In this document: positions 8,705 to 17,144 of the stretch, one piece after another
Layout of the letters: every line of letters starts with the position of its first letter
Numbering within the stretch: position 1 is the first letter of the stretch
NCBI RefSeq assembly: GCF_014062345.1
Contig: NZ_JACGLS010000001.1
Coordinates: 124,001 to 188,000, forward strand
Reading direction: 5' to 3'
Length of the DNA: 64,000 nucleotides
From: Tenacibaculum pelagium
GTDB taxonomy: Bacteria; Bacteroidota; Bacteroidia; Flavobacteriales; Flavobacteriaceae
The notes under the pieces: generated by a model
What the model was told of the DNA's origin: nothing
Database searches by the model: none
The model's input: only the letters and a program-made list of their open reading frames with translations
Program-made: the position numbers and the translations under genes

Positions 8705-9292
8705 ATGATAGTCATTATAAAATATAACGCTGGAAACATTCGATCTGTACAAAACGCAGTTGCTCGTTTGGGATATGAAAGTATCATAACCGACAACCCA
8801 AAAGAGATTAGAGAAGCTACTAAAGTAATTTTTCCAGGAGTTGGAGAAGCCAGTTCAGCTATGAGTTATCTAAGGGAAAGAAAGCTAGATGAAGTTATTT
8901 TGTCTTTAAAACAACCTACGTTAGGTATTTGTTTAGGATTACAATTAATGTGTAAATCTTCAGAAGAAGGAAATACTATTTGTTTAGGAATTTTTGATAC
9001 GGAAACAAAACAGTTTCTACCCGAAGATAAGGTACCGCATATGGGGTGGAATAGTTTTTCAAAAAAAGAAGACACTACCTTGCTAAAAGGAATAAACTCA
9101 ACTGATGATGTATATTATGTACATGGCTATTATGCAGAAACCTGCAACGAAACTATTGCTACTTGTAATTATATCAAAGAGTTTAGTTCAGTAATGCAAA
9201 AAAATAATTTTTACGCGATGCAGTTTCATCCAGAAAAGTCGGCAAGTGTGGGAGAACAATTATTAAGGAATTTTTTAGAATTAGAAAAATGA
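8705..9292 (+). CDS. hisH: Imidazole glycerol phosphate synthase, glutaminase subunit
   Basis: A 195-residue class I glutamine amidotransferase that supplies ammonia to HisF. The nucleophile Cys76 sits in GICLGLQLM, and His175 and Glu177 in QFHPEKS complete the triad. It starts one base after hisB ends and overlaps hisA by 4 bases (ATGA). Confidence 0.95.
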   Translation: MIVIIKYNAGNIRSVQNAVARLGYESIITDNPKEIREATKVIFPGVGEASSAMSYLRERKLDEVILSLKQPTLGICLGLQLMCKSSEEGNTICLGIFDTETKQFLPEDKVPHMGWNSFSKKEDTTLLKGINSTDDVYYVHGYYAETCNETIATCNYIKEFSSVMQKNNFYAMQFHPEKSASVGEQLLRNFLELEK

Positions 9293-10002
9293 GAATTATA
9301 CCAGCTATAGATATTATTGAAGGAAAATGTGTTCGTCTTACAAAAGGAGATTATAATACAAAGAAAATATATAATGAAAACCCAGTAGAGGTTGCCAAAG
9401 AGTTTGAAGCCAACGGAATTCAATACTTACATTTAGTAGACCTAGATGGAGCCAAATCGAGTAAAATAATCAACTATAAAGTGTTAGAGGAAATAGCTTC
9501 TAAAACTAGTTTAAAAATAGATTTTGGAGGAGGTTTGAAGTCTGATGAAGATTTGAATATAGCTTTTGAATCAGGAGCAAGTCAAATAACAGGAGGAAGT
9601 ATTGCTGTAAAAAAACCAGATACTTTTATCAATTGGTTATCAAAATATGGAAGTAGTAAAATTATACTGGGGGCAGATTGTAAAAATAGAAAAATAGCAA
9701 CCCATGGATGGATGCAAACATCGGAAATAGATGTAGTAGATTTTATTAAGGATTATGAAGAGATAGGGGTGCAAAATGTTATTTGTACTGATGTTGCTAA
9801 AGATGGAATGTTACAGGGGACTTCTAATAATTTATACAAAGAAATTCTTAAGAATTCCAAGGTGAATTTAATAGCAAGTGGAGGAGTTTCTAATATAGAA
9901 GACTTATACAAAGTTAAAGAGATTGGGTGCGAAGGAGTCATTATAGGAAAGGCGATTTACGAAGGTAGAATAACGCTAAAAGAATTACAGGAATTATGCT
10001 AA
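9289..10002 (+). CDS. hisA: ProFAR isomerase
   Basis: A 237-residue (beta/alpha)8 barrel that isomerises the aminoaldose ProFAR to the aminoketose PRFAR. Catalytic Asp8 is in [13 protein letters not shown] and the second acid, Asp130, in LGADCKNRK. The two phosphate-binding half-barrel motifs are [11 protein letters not shown] and ASGGVSN. It overlaps hisH by 4 bases and hisF by 7 bases. Confidence 0.95.
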   Translation: MRIIPAIDIIEGKCVRLTKGDYNTKKIYNENPVEVAKEFEANGIQYLHLVDLDGAKSSKIINYKVLEEIASKTSLKIDFGGGLKSDEDLNIAFESGASQITGGSIAVKKPDTFINWLSKYGSSKIILGADCKNRKIATHGWMQTSEIDVVDFIKDYEEIGVQNVICTDVAKDGMLQGTSNNLYKEILKNSKVNLIASGGVSNIEDLYKVKEIGCEGVIIGKAIYEGRITLKELQELC

Positions 10003-10748
10003 AGAAAAGAATCATACCTTGTTTAGATATAAAAAACGGAAGAACCGTTAAAGGAGTAAACTTTGTTGATATCAAAGATGCTGGTGATCCCATTGAATTA
10101 GCAAAGAAATATGTAAAAGATGGAGCAGATGAATTGATTTTTTTAGATATTACTGCTACACTAGAAGATAGAAAAACCTTAATAAGTTTAGTTGAAAAAA
10201 TAGCTGAAGAAATAAATATTCCGTTTACTGTTGGTGGTGGAATTAGTTCTGTGGAAGATGCATTAGCTCTGATTAAGGCTGGCGCTGATAAAGTTAGTAT
10301 TAACTCTTCGGCGGTAAAAAATCCACAACTAATAGTTGATTTAAAAGAACGTTTCGGAAGTCAATTTGTGGTGGTGGCAATAGATACAAAAAGTGTAGAT
10401 GGAAGGGGTAAGGTATTTACCAAAGGAGGTACTTATGAAACCAGATGGGAAACCCTACAATGGGCAAAAGAGGTTGAGGAATTAGGTGCTGGTGAAATAC
10501 TATTAACCTCGATGAATAGTGACGGAACTAAGGGTGGGTTTGATATTGACATAACAAAGAAAGTTAGTGAACTAGTAAATATACCAGTGATAGCCTCTGG
10601 TGGTGCAGGGAAAGTAAAACACTTTGAAGAGGTTTTTACAAAAACTCAAGCCAGTGCAGGATTAGCAGCGAGTATTTTTCACTTTGGAGAGATTCCAATA
10701 CCAAGATTGAAAGAAGCATTAAAAACAAACAACATACTAGTAAGATGA
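9996..10748 (+). CDS. hisF: Imidazole glycerol phosphate synthase, cyclase subunit
   Basis: A 250-residue barrel homologous to HisA that uses ammonia from HisH to make imidazole glycerol phosphate and AICAR. Catalytic Asp11 ([14 protein letters not shown]) and Asp130 ([11 protein letters not shown]) are at the canonical positions. Phosphate-binding sites are TVGGGISS and ASGGAGK. It overlaps both neighbours by a few bases, as expected for subunits and consecutive enzymes made from one mRNA. Confidence 0.96.
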   Translation: MLKKRIIPCLDIKNGRTVKGVNFVDIKDAGDPIELAKKYVKDGADELIFLDITATLEDRKTLISLVEKIAEEINIPFTVGGGISSVEDALALIKAGADKVSINSSAVKNPQLIVDLKERFGSQFVVVAIDTKSVDGRGKVFTKGGTYETRWETLQWAKEVEELGAGEILLTSMNSDGTKGGFDIDITKKVSELVNIPVIASGGAGKVKHFEEVFTKTQASAGLAASIFHFGEIPIPRLKEALKTNNILVR

Positions 10749-11332
10749 ATATAAATTTCAATAAAAATAAAGACGGATTAGTCCCAATAATTATACAAAA
10801 CAATAATACTCTACAAGTGTTAATGCTAGGGTACATGAATGAAGAAGCTTTTATAAAGACTAAAAAAGAAGGAAAAGTTACTTTTTATAGTAGAAGTAAA
10901 AATAGATTATGGACAAAAGGGGAAACCTCAGGGAACTATTTGTTTGTAAAAGATATTTTATTGGATTGTGATAATGACACTCTTTTAATAAAAGCTGATC
11001 CGGTCGGACCAACATGTCACAAAGGTTTTACATCATGTTTTGCAGAAGAAACATCTAAAGGTTTTTTATATAGTTTAGAAAGTACAATACACAATAGAAT
11101 AGACAATAATATAGAAGATTCGTATACCAATAAATTATTCAAAAGAGGAATTAACAAGGTTGCTCAAAAGGTAGGTGAAGAGGCTATAGAATTAGTTATA
11201 GAGGCTAAAGATGATAATGAAGAACTATTTAAAAATGAAGCTGCTGATTTATTATACCACTACATTATTCTTTTAAAAGCAAAGGGTTATAAAATAGAGG
11301 ATATTGAAAATGTATTAAAGCGAAGAAATTGA
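10745..11332 (+). CDS. hisIE: Phosphoribosyl-AMP cyclohydrolase / phosphoribosyl-ATP pyrophosphatase
   Basis: A 195-residue bifunctional enzyme for steps two and three of the pathway. The N-terminal cyclohydrolase domain carries the metal-binding [13 protein letters not shown] and PTCHKG motifs; the C-terminal pyrophosphatase domain from about residue 110 shows [14 protein letters not shown] and NEAADLLYH. It overlaps hisF by 4 bases and is the last gene of the operon. The stop lies inside a foldback that also forms the left end of the following cassette-like element. Confidence 0.95.
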   Translation: MNINFNKNKDGLVPIIIQNNNTLQVLMLGYMNEEAFIKTKKEGKVTFYSRSKNRLWTKGETSGNYLFVKDILLDCDNDTLLIKADPVGPTCHKGFTSCFAEETSKGFLYSLESTIHNRIDNNIEDSYTNKLFKRGINKVAQKVGEEAIELVIEAKDDNEELFKNEAADLLYHYIILLKAKGYKIEDIENVLKRRN

Positions 11333-11343
11333 ATTTTCTTCGC
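11320..11343 (+). terminator. Foldback at the end of the his operon
   Basis: GCGAAGAAA (11320-11328) pairs with TTTCTTCGC (11335-11343) around the hisIE stop codon. It could end his transcription, but the T-run after the stem is poor, and its right arm belongs to the inverted repeat bounding the next element. Confidence 0.45.
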
Positions 11344-11450
11344 TAACGGTTTTGTATATGAAAAGTAGCGAATTTTTTGCACTAACTTTAGCAATTCCGA
11401 GAGGATTCGGACTTAGTCGAATTCGCCGTAATTGCGGTTATACATTGTTA
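11344..11450 (-). repeat. attC-like imperfect palindrome
   Basis: Nested complementary arms: TAAC 11344-11347 with GTTA 11447-11450; TGTATA 11353-11358 with TATACA 11439-11444; GCAATT 11391-11396 with AATTGC 11430-11435; ATTCG 11405-11409 with CGAAT 11418-11422. The sequence between arms is not conserved in length, so the folded strand would be a long bulged hairpin, as in attC sites. Confidence 0.5.
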
Positions 11451-11461
11451 CCAAATAGTTT

Positions 11462-12082
11462 TTACATTCCAACATAATCAGTTTTATTAATTTCTAAATT
11501 CCCAATTCGGTCGTTTTTAATTTTTATAGAGTACCAAACTCTCCAAATGTTACTTGTGTCAGGAACTCCTAAATTTGAATTCAAATAAACTGTGTTCCCT
11601 TTAGTACTGTCTATTTCGGTTGTCAAAAGATTACATTTTTCGTAGAATTCTGGAATAAGTGATTTTTCAAAATTAGTTCTATCGATTTGTTTTTTGTAAA
11701 CAATAGAGTCGGTCAAAAGTTTAAAATCAGTTACCATTTTGTGAGAATGGTCTAAATAAGCTTGTTCTCCGTTTTGAGCTAAATTCCGAACAATTGAACT
11801 ATCGTTTAAACTATAAGTTTTTAATTCAAGAGTATGTTTTAAATCAGAAATTTTAAATTCTTTTTTACTGGAAATGGTATCAAGAATTATAGCCCAATAA
11901 TTATTAATTGTATCATTTTTCTTTTTCGATTGGATAGTTTCTATTTCTTTTTTTAGTTCAGATTTCGTTTCTACTTTTATTTCCGTTTTTGACTTAAATT
12001 CAGATTGTGTTTTCTTCGATTTTTTTTGGTTACAACTTGATAGAATCAAAAGTGTTAATGTTAAAATTAAAAGTTGTTTCAT
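11462..12082 (-). CDS. Lipoprotein of unknown function
   Basis: A 206-residue protein with a type II signal peptide ending in LSSC, so Cys17 would be lipidated and the protein anchored in a membrane. Residues 18-60 are rich in lysine, glutamate and serine and look disordered or coiled; the rest is a mixed globular part without a domain I know. No TAnnTTTG promoter is evident upstream. It is the only gene in the cassette-like element and separates the his operon from ttcA, which supports acquisition as a unit. Confidence 0.7.
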   Translation of the reverse strand: MKQLLILTLTLLILSSCNQKKSKKTQSEFKSKTEIKVETKSELKKEIETIQSKKKNDTINNYWAIILDTISSKKEFKISDLKHTLELKTYSLNDSSIVRNLAQNGEQAYLDHSHKMVTDFKLLTDSIVYKKQIDRTNFEKSLIPEFYEKCNLLTTEIDSTKGNTVYLNSNLGVPDTSNIWRVWYSIKIKNDRIGNLEINKTDYVGM

Positions 12083-12202
12083 TGTTCGGTTTTCAACTGT
12101 TTGGTACTTTTTTAGGAATATGAATTCGTTTTAATAATTTATATCCAACGTTAGCGAAGTTATGTTTTTAATATTAGAATATCAAGAGTAGAAAAACTGC
12201 TT

Positions 12203-12997
12203 TTAATAAAGAGTTTCTACAGTTATTCTATCATTCAAATTCTCAAAGTCATATAAGTTTTTATCTAATAAGTGAGAAGGAAATACATTTTGTAGGGCAT
12301 TCATCATAATCGCATTTCTATTAGGAAAATCATTTTCCCAATCAGCAATCATTTGTTTTACTTTTTTACGCTGTAAATTTTCTTGAGAACCGCATAAATT
12401 ACAAGGAATTATAGGAAAGTTCATGATATCAGAATACTGTTCAATATCACATTCCTTACAAAAAGCCAATGGTCTTAAAATAACTAAATCGCCTGCATCA
12501 TTTTTAAATTTAGGCGGCATTGTTTCTAACTTTCCAGAAAAGAAAAGGTTTAAGAAAAAGGTTTCTAAAATATCGTTTCTATGATGTCCTAAAGCCAATT
12601 TATTACATTTTAAATCTTTGGCAGCTTCATATAAAGTTCCTCTTCTTAGTCTAGAACACAAGCTACAAGTAGTTTTTCCTTCAGGGGTTTTATCCATAAC
12701 TACTTTATACGTATTCTTTTCTATAATTTTATATTCAACTTTTAAATTTTCTAAATAATTAGGCAAAACTTCTTCTGGAAATCCTGGTTGCTTTTGATCA
12801 AGATTTACCGCAATAAGGTCAAAAGAAATTGGCGCTACTTTTTGAAAATACATTAACATATTTAATAAAGTATAGCTGTCTTTACCACCCGATAAACAAA
12901 CCATAATTCTATCTCCATCATCAATCATTGTGTATTGGTTGATTGCTTCTGCAACCGAACGTTGTAACTTCTTTGTTATTTGCTTTGTATTTTCCAT
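12203..12997 (-). CDS. ttcA: tRNA 2-thiocytidine synthetase TtcA
   Basis: A 264-residue PP-loop ATPase that inserts sulfur at cytidine 32 of tRNA using an iron-sulfur cluster. The PP-loop SGGKDS is at residues 36-41, the CxxC pair at 111 and 114 (CSLC), and a third cysteine region at 199-202 (CNLC). [12 protein letters not shown] is also typical. It is a little shorter than the E. coli protein at both ends. It is divergent from the next gene and probably translated from a leaderless mRNA. Confidence 0.9.
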   Translation of the reverse strand: MENTKQITKKLQRSVAEAINQYTMIDDGDRIMVCLSGGKDSYTLLNMLMYFQKVAPISFDLIAVNLDQKQPGFPEEVLPNYLENLKVEYKIIEKNTYKVVMDKTPEGKTTCSLCSRLRRGTLYEAAKDLKCNKLALGHHRNDILETFFLNLFFSGKLETMPPKFKNDAGDLVILRPLAFCKECDIEQYSDIMNFPIIPCNLCGSQENLQRKKVKQMIADWENDFPNRNAIMMNALQNVFPSHLLDKNLYDFENLNDRITVETLY

Positions 12998-13001
12998 AGT
13001 A

Positions 13002-13009
13002 CAAAATTA
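13002..13009 (-). promoter_or_regulatory. Promoter -7 element of ttcA, leaderless
   Basis: On the minus strand TAATTTTG is followed by exactly four bases and then the ttcA ATG, so transcription should begin at or next to the A of the start codon. Confidence 0.6.
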
Positions 13010-13072
13010 CTATTTTGATGTAAGAAGTGTAAAATGTATTTGAATAATAATTTATTAAATCATAATCTTATT

Positions 13073-13080
13073 TACATTTG
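13073..13080 (+). promoter_or_regulatory. Promoter -7 element of methyltransferase gene, leaderless
   Basis: TACATTTG followed by four bases (CAGT) and the ATG at 13085. This supports 13085 as the start rather than the in-frame ATG at 13034. Confidence 0.6.
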
Positions 13081-13084
13081 CAGT

Positions 13085-14236
13085 ATGAATGAATTCCAAC
13101 AATTAAGAGATACACTTAATCAAAGTGTTTTAGATAACAATTTTGTTAAACTTACTTTAAGTAAACCAACTCGTAAGAGTGATGGTTTACCTAATGTGTA
13201 TGTACGTTTAATAAAAATTAAAGGAGCTGAAATGTTTCAGTTTACCTATCATTATACTACGAATGATAAAGTGAAAAATTATACGCTTTCTGAAGCAATA
13301 TCTGAATTAGAAATCTTATTGATGGATAATTTTAGAGCAGCTACCTTATTTACTTTAAAAAACGACCTGTTGGTATTTATTTCTAAAAAGAAAAAAGTAT
13401 CCTATAAACTAAACGCAGCCAGTTTTAAAAACAAGTTACCAGAAACACACGATAAACCTAAAGAGCGTTTAGCAGAAGCAGGAAGTTATTTACAACATCT
13501 AGGAATTACTGATAAAAACGGAAAGGTAATTCATAAAATGGCGGATAAATACCGTCAAATAAATAAGTATCTAGAGATTATTGAAGGTTTACTAAAATCT
13601 ACCAAGTTGCCTAAGAAGATTAATATTGTTGATATGGGTTCTGGTAAAGGTTATTTAACATTTGCTTTGTATGATTATTTAGTAAATCAAAAGAAATACA
13701 ACGCTACAGTAACCGGAATTGAATTGCGTACAGAGTTGGTAAACTATTGTAATGGTGTTGCACAAAAATCTGAGTTTAAAAACTTATCGTTTGTAGCAAA
13801 ACCTATTCAAGAATACGACAATAATAAAATTGATATACTAATTGCTTTACATGCCTGTGATACAGCAACCGATGACGCTATTTATAAAGGTTTATCAGCA
13901 AAAGCAGAATTAATTATTTGTGCACCTTGTTGCCATAAACAAATTCGTCAGCAAGTAAAAGGAAAAGAGCAGGAGAGCCCGTTATTAAAATATGGTATTT
14001 TTAAAGAGCGTCAGTTTGAAATGGTAACCGATACTATAAGAGCTTTAATTCTTGAAAAGAACAATTATAACACTAAAGTTTTCGAGTTTATTAGTAACGA
14101 ACATACACGTAAAAATGTGATGTTAGTTGGTACTAAATCATCTAAAAAAAATGATGAAGTTAGAATTGATAATAAAATAGCTAGTTTAAAAGAAGTATAT
14201 TCAATTGACAATCATTATTTAGAAACTCTTTTATAA
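13085..14236 (+). CDS. Class I SAM-dependent methyltransferase (Methyltransf_32 type)
   Basis: A 383-residue protein with a SAM-binding motif VDMGSGKGYLTF near residues 181-192 and a downstream CAPCCHKQIR motif typical of the Methyltransf_32 family, whose members are thought to modify RNA or protein. The N-terminal 170 residues form a separate domain. The target is unknown. An upstream in-frame ATG at 13034 would add 17 poorly conserved residues and would place the -7 promoter box inside the gene, so 13085 is preferred. It is divergent from ttcA, another tRNA-related gene. Confidence 0.78.
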   Translation: MNEFQQLRDTLNQSVLDNNFVKLTLSKPTRKSDGLPNVYVRLIKIKGAEMFQFTYHYTTNDKVKNYTLSEAISELEILLMDNFRAATLFTLKNDLLVFISKKKKVSYKLNAASFKNKLPETHDKPKERLAEAGSYLQHLGITDKNGKVIHKMADKYRQINKYLEIIEGLLKSTKLPKKINIVDMGSGKGYLTFALYDYLVNQKKYNATVTGIELRTELVNYCNGVAQKSEFKNLSFVAKPIQEYDNNKIDILIALHACDTATDDAIYKGLSAKAELIICAPCCHKQIRQQVKGKEQESPLLKYGIFKERQFEMVTDTIRALILEKNNYNTKVFEFISNEHTRKNVMLVGTKSSKKNDEVRIDNKIASLKEVYSIDNHYLETLL

Positions 14237-14262
14237 AGTTTAATTAAGTTATTTTTTATACT

Positions 14263-14270
14263 TATTTTAG
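14263..14270 (+). promoter_or_regulatory. Probable -7 element of Crp-family gene, leaderless
   Basis: TATTTTAG, a one-base variant of TAnnTTTG, is followed by ATTA and the ATG at 14275, the same four-base spacing as at ttcA and the methyltransferase gene. Confidence 0.4.
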
Positions 14271-14274
14271 ATTA

Positions 14275-14859
14275 ATGAAAAGAGATATCTCCATAGCTTT
14301 TAAAGATTTAAATTTATCTGATAAAGATCTTAATTTCTTGTTCAGTATTTTTAAAGAGGAAGTTTTTGAAAAAGGGAGTTATATTCTAAACACCAATGAA
14401 CAAATAAAACATCAATATTATGTCTTAAATGGCTGTTTAAGAACTTTTTTTATTGATGAAGCAGGTAAAGAGCATACAATTCAATTTGCGGTTAATGATT
14501 GGTGGATTACCGATTATATTAGTTATTTTTTAGAAGAAGAATCAACATTAACTATAGAAGCTATTGAAAAATCAGTTCTATTAAGAGTAGAAAAAAAAGA
14601 TTTTGAAGAAGCCTTAGCTAGAATTCCACAAATAGAGCGTTTTATTAGGAAAAAGGTAGAGCGCTTTTTAGCGAAGTCTCAAAAGAGAACTTTACAAGCC
14701 TTGTCTCAATCAGCAAAACAACGTTATCTTAATTTTTCTAAAACCTATCCAAATATTGAGCAGCATGTAAAGAACTATCATATTGCTTCTTATTTAGGTA
14801 TTGCTACTCAAAGTTTAAGTAGAATTAGAAAGAAAATTGCTAAAAAATCAGATTTATGA
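14275..14859 (+). CDS. Crp/Fnr-family transcriptional regulator
   Basis: A 194-residue regulator with an N-terminal cyclic-nucleotide-binding-type beta barrel (about residues 25-115) and a C-terminal helix-turn-helix (about 145-190, around HIASYLGIATQSLSRIRKK). It lacks the cysteines of Fnr and I see no clear cAMP-binding arginine-serine pair, so the effector is unknown, as in many Bacteroidota Crp-like proteins. The end overlaps the EamA transporter gene by 4 bases, making the transporter its likely partner or target. Confidence 0.85.
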   Translation: MKRDISIAFKDLNLSDKDLNFLFSIFKEEVFEKGSYILNTNEQIKHQYYVLNGCLRTFFIDEAGKEHTIQFAVNDWWITDYISYFLEEESTLTIEAIEKSVLLRVEKKDFEEALARIPQIERFIRKKVERFLAKSQKRTLQALSQSAKQRYLNFSKTYPNIEQHVKNYHIASYLGIATQSLSRIRKKIAKKSDL

Positions 14860-15779
14860 AAAATTCTAAGCTATTAATTATAGCTGCTTTTTTCTCAATA
14901 TATTTTATATGGGGATCAACTTATTTATTTAATAAAATTGCTGTTACCGAAATTCCTCCATTGTTTTTAGGCGGTATTCGTTTTTTTACTGCGGGTGTAT
15001 TAATTATGTTGATCGCTAGATTTATGAAAATCTCCTTAAAATTATCAAAAAGTCAATTCATCAATTCAGTAATTGCTGCTTTTCTATTCTTAGTATATGG
15101 TAATGGTGTTTTTGTTTGGGCGCTAAAATACGTTGATAGTGGTTTTGCAGCACTTTTAGCTTCAACGCAACCCTTGTTTGTACTTTTTTTATTACGCTTA
15201 ATAGACGGACAAAAAATGCAGCGAAAATCGGTAATTGGTGTATTACTTGGTGTTTTTGGAATGTATTTATTGGTAAGTCAGAAAGAAATTTCTACTTCAG
15301 AAGGTAGTGTTTTAGGTATTTTTATGATTTTAAGCTGTGTACTAAGTTGGAGTTATGGTAGTGTTTTTGTTTCAAAAGCTGATTTGCCTAAAAACTACTT
15401 AGTAAGTACAGGTTATCAAATGTTAATTGCTGGTTTTTTACTTGGAGTATCTAGTTTAATATTTAAAGAAACATGGATTTCTCCATTAAGTTGGTCAAAT
15501 AAAGCACAAGTTTCAGTAACAGTTTTGATAATTTTTGGAAGTATTGTTGCCTTTACCGCATTTAACTATTTACTAAAAGTAGTGTCTCCAGAAAAAGTAG
15601 CCACATCTGCATATGTAAACCCTGTAATTGCTTTATTATTGGGATGGTACTTGTTAGATGAACAGCTTACAGAACAATCGGTAATTGCTTCAATTATTCT
15701 ATTAACTGGGGTTTATTTTATTACTTCAAGAAAAAGAATAGCAAAGATTAAAGTTACCACCAAGTCACAAAAAATTTAA
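14856..15779 (+). CDS. EamA/DMT-family permease
   Basis: A 307-residue inner-membrane protein with ten predicted hydrophobic helices in two five-helix EamA repeats, as in drug/metabolite transporters of the YedA/RhaT group. The first repeat has FIWGSTYLFNK and the second AFNYLLKVVSPEKVATS. Substrate unknown; metabolite or amino-acid export is usual in the family. It is coupled to the Crp-type regulator (4-base overlap) and its 3' end overlaps the convergent DUF1853 gene by 26 bases. Confidence 0.85.
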   Translation: MKNSKLLIIAAFFSIYFIWGSTYLFNKIAVTEIPPLFLGGIRFFTAGVLIMLIARFMKISLKLSKSQFINSVIAAFLFLVYGNGVFVWALKYVDSGFAALLASTQPLFVLFLLRLIDGQKMQRKSVIGVLLGVFGMYLLVSQKEISTSEGSVLGIFMILSCVLSWSYGSVFVSKADLPKNYLVSTGYQMLIAGFLLGVSSLIFKETWISPLSWSNKAQVSVTVLIIFGSIVAFTAFNYLLKVVSPEKVATSAYVNPVIALLLGWYLLDEQLTEQSVIASIILLTGVYFITSRKRIAKIKVTTKSQKI

Positions 15780-16569
15780 AAAGTTCTCCATTCGGTTTTT
15801 TAATCCAACAAAGAGGAGCGTTTTCTTCTTTTATATAGATATCTAATCTATTTGTGTATTCTGTAAAATTCAACCAAGTAACATTTGCATGAGGTTCAAT
15901 TAGCCAATTATGTTTATTGGGCATATAAAATTTACATTCACTGAATTGTTGAAGCTCTTTTGAGTTAATATAAAATCCACGAATACAATCGTTGTTTATT
16001 AAGGTAAATTCATTTTCAAAATCATTAAAAGGAACAAATAATTGTGCTTTAAAATATACCCGCTGTTCAATTTCTTTAGCGGTTAAATTTAATTTTTCTA
16101 AATATGGTTTACACTGGTTAGAATAGAGTAGAGGAAGCTGTTTATTCTTTAACTTATTTAACTTTTGAATAAAAGAATCTCGTCTATTTGGTCCAATCCA
16201 ATGCTCAATTTCTGAATTCCCTACAGTTTTATCATGCAAGTAAAATTTGTAGATAATTTCTAAGTGAATTGGCTTTTTATCTTTTAGTAAAAGGCAATCT
16301 AATTCACCAAGAGTCCTTTTTCCTTCTTGAATTTGAATGTTTTCAGAAAGCATTTTTATAGATGAATCTTGTTGCAATTCAGAAGATACAAATCGTTCTA
16401 CTAATTTACCCAAACGTAATTTTTGCGTAATTGTACTAGAAAAGGAAGTTGTTTTTATTGATTTATTTTCAAATTGTTGTAAATCTAAAACACCTTTTCC
16501 ATGCCATAGAAAAGGTGTTTTTAAAAATCCTTCGTATTGAAGTTGTATATCTTTAGAATTTTTATCCAT
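15754..16569 (-). CDS. DUF1853 family protein
   Basis: A 271-residue cytoplasmic protein with the conserved DUF1853 core: RTLGELDCLLL at residues 85-95 and HLEIIYKFYL at 102-111. The Asp91, Glu104 and Lys108 pattern recalls a PD-(D/E)xK nuclease core, but this is only a resemblance by eye. It follows the OmpH/Skp gene after 9 bases on the same strand and overlaps the convergent EamA gene by 26 bases. Confidence 0.75.
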   Translation of the reverse strand: MDKNSKDIQLQYEGFLKTPFLWHGKGVLDLQQFENKSIKTTSFSSTITQKLRLGKLVERFVSSELQQDSSIKMLSENIQIQEGKRTLGELDCLLLKDKKPIHLEIIYKFYLHDKTVGNSEIEHWIGPNRRDSFIQKLNKLKNKQLPLLYSNQCKPYLEKLNLTAKEIEQRVYFKAQLFVPFNDFENEFTLINNDCIRGFYINSKELQQFSECKFYMPNKHNWLIEPHANVTWLNFTEYTNRLDIYIKEENAPLCWIKKPNGELFKFFVTWW

Positions 16570-16578
16570 TAATGATAA

Positions 16579-17082
16579 TTATTCTTTAATGCCTAATTTA
16601 TCTAATACTAATTGAGTGATGTCAAACTTTTCATCAATATAACCGAACTGATTTCCGTTTGTAGTTAAAATCTGAGTATATCCGTTTGCTTTGGCAACTT
16701 CAGCAATAGTTTCACTTAGCTTTTTGTATAGAGGACGCATATTATTATCTCGTTGAACTTGTAACATAGTAGACCCATTTTTACGAAATTTTCCTATTTC
16801 TTGTTCCATATTTTGTAACTCTTGGATTCTATTATTTTTATCAGTTTCTGTCATTATATCTTCTTCAGCTTTAAAAGAGTCAACTTTCGCTTTATATTCT
16901 TTAGCTTTTATTTGAAATGTTGAATCTAATTTTTTGCCATAGTTTTCAACTCTTCGTAAAACATTTTTCATTTGTGGCATTTTACCAATAATTAAGTCAC
17001 TATTTACAGTACCTAATTTAGTTTGAGAAAAAGTAATCGTTGATAAAAGCGTTACAGCTAAAAATAAAATTTTTGATTTCAT
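16579..17082 (-). CDS. OmpH/Skp-family periplasmic chaperone
   Basis: A 167-residue protein with signal peptide MKSKILFLAVTLLSTITFSQ and a long charged helix region (about residues 30-115) that would form the Skp coiled-coil tentacles; the ends supply the trimer body. Skp-type chaperones hold unfolded outer-membrane proteins in the periplasm. The ATG at 17082 is preferred over an in-frame TTG at 17106 because the TTG is part of the -7 promoter sequence. DUF1853 follows immediately. Confidence 0.85.
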   Translation of the reverse strand: MKSKILFLAVTLLSTITFSQTKLGTVNSDLIIGKMPQMKNVLRRVENYGKKLDSTFQIKAKEYKAKVDSFKAEEDIMTETDKNNRIQELQNMEQEIGKFRKNGSTMLQVQRDNNMRPLYKKLSETIAEVAKANGYTQILTTNGNQFGYIDEKFDITQLVLDKLGIKE

Positions 17083-17103
17083 GTTTTTTTGATTGTTTTG
17101 TCG

Positions 17104-17111
17104 CAAATATA
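17104..17111 (-). promoter_or_regulatory. Promoter -7 element of the OmpH/Skp gene
   Basis: Minus-strand TATATTTG, 21 bases before the start codon; it separates this gene from miaA upstream. Confidence 0.65.
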
Positions 17112-17144
17112 TAAAAGTGAATGCCCTAAGTTCTTTAAAATTCG

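Larger units (their letters stand above)
11338..12159 (-). mobile_element. Cassette-like single-gene element bounded by inverted repeats
   Basis: An 11-base sequence CTTCGCTAACG at 11338-11348 recurs inverted as CGTTAGCGAAG at 12149-12159. Between them lies one lipoprotein gene and, on its 3' side, an imperfect palindrome of about 105 bases (11344-11450). No recombinase is encoded inside or beside it. The arrangement of one promoterless gene plus a 3' foldback resembles an integron gene cassette, read on the minus strand. This is inference; the classical attC core consensus is met only at one side (GTTGGAT). Confidence 0.45.

Noticed and set aside
11338-12159. A true integron cassette array
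   Set aside because: No integrase, only one unit, and the core-site consensus is met on one side only; kept as cassette-like.
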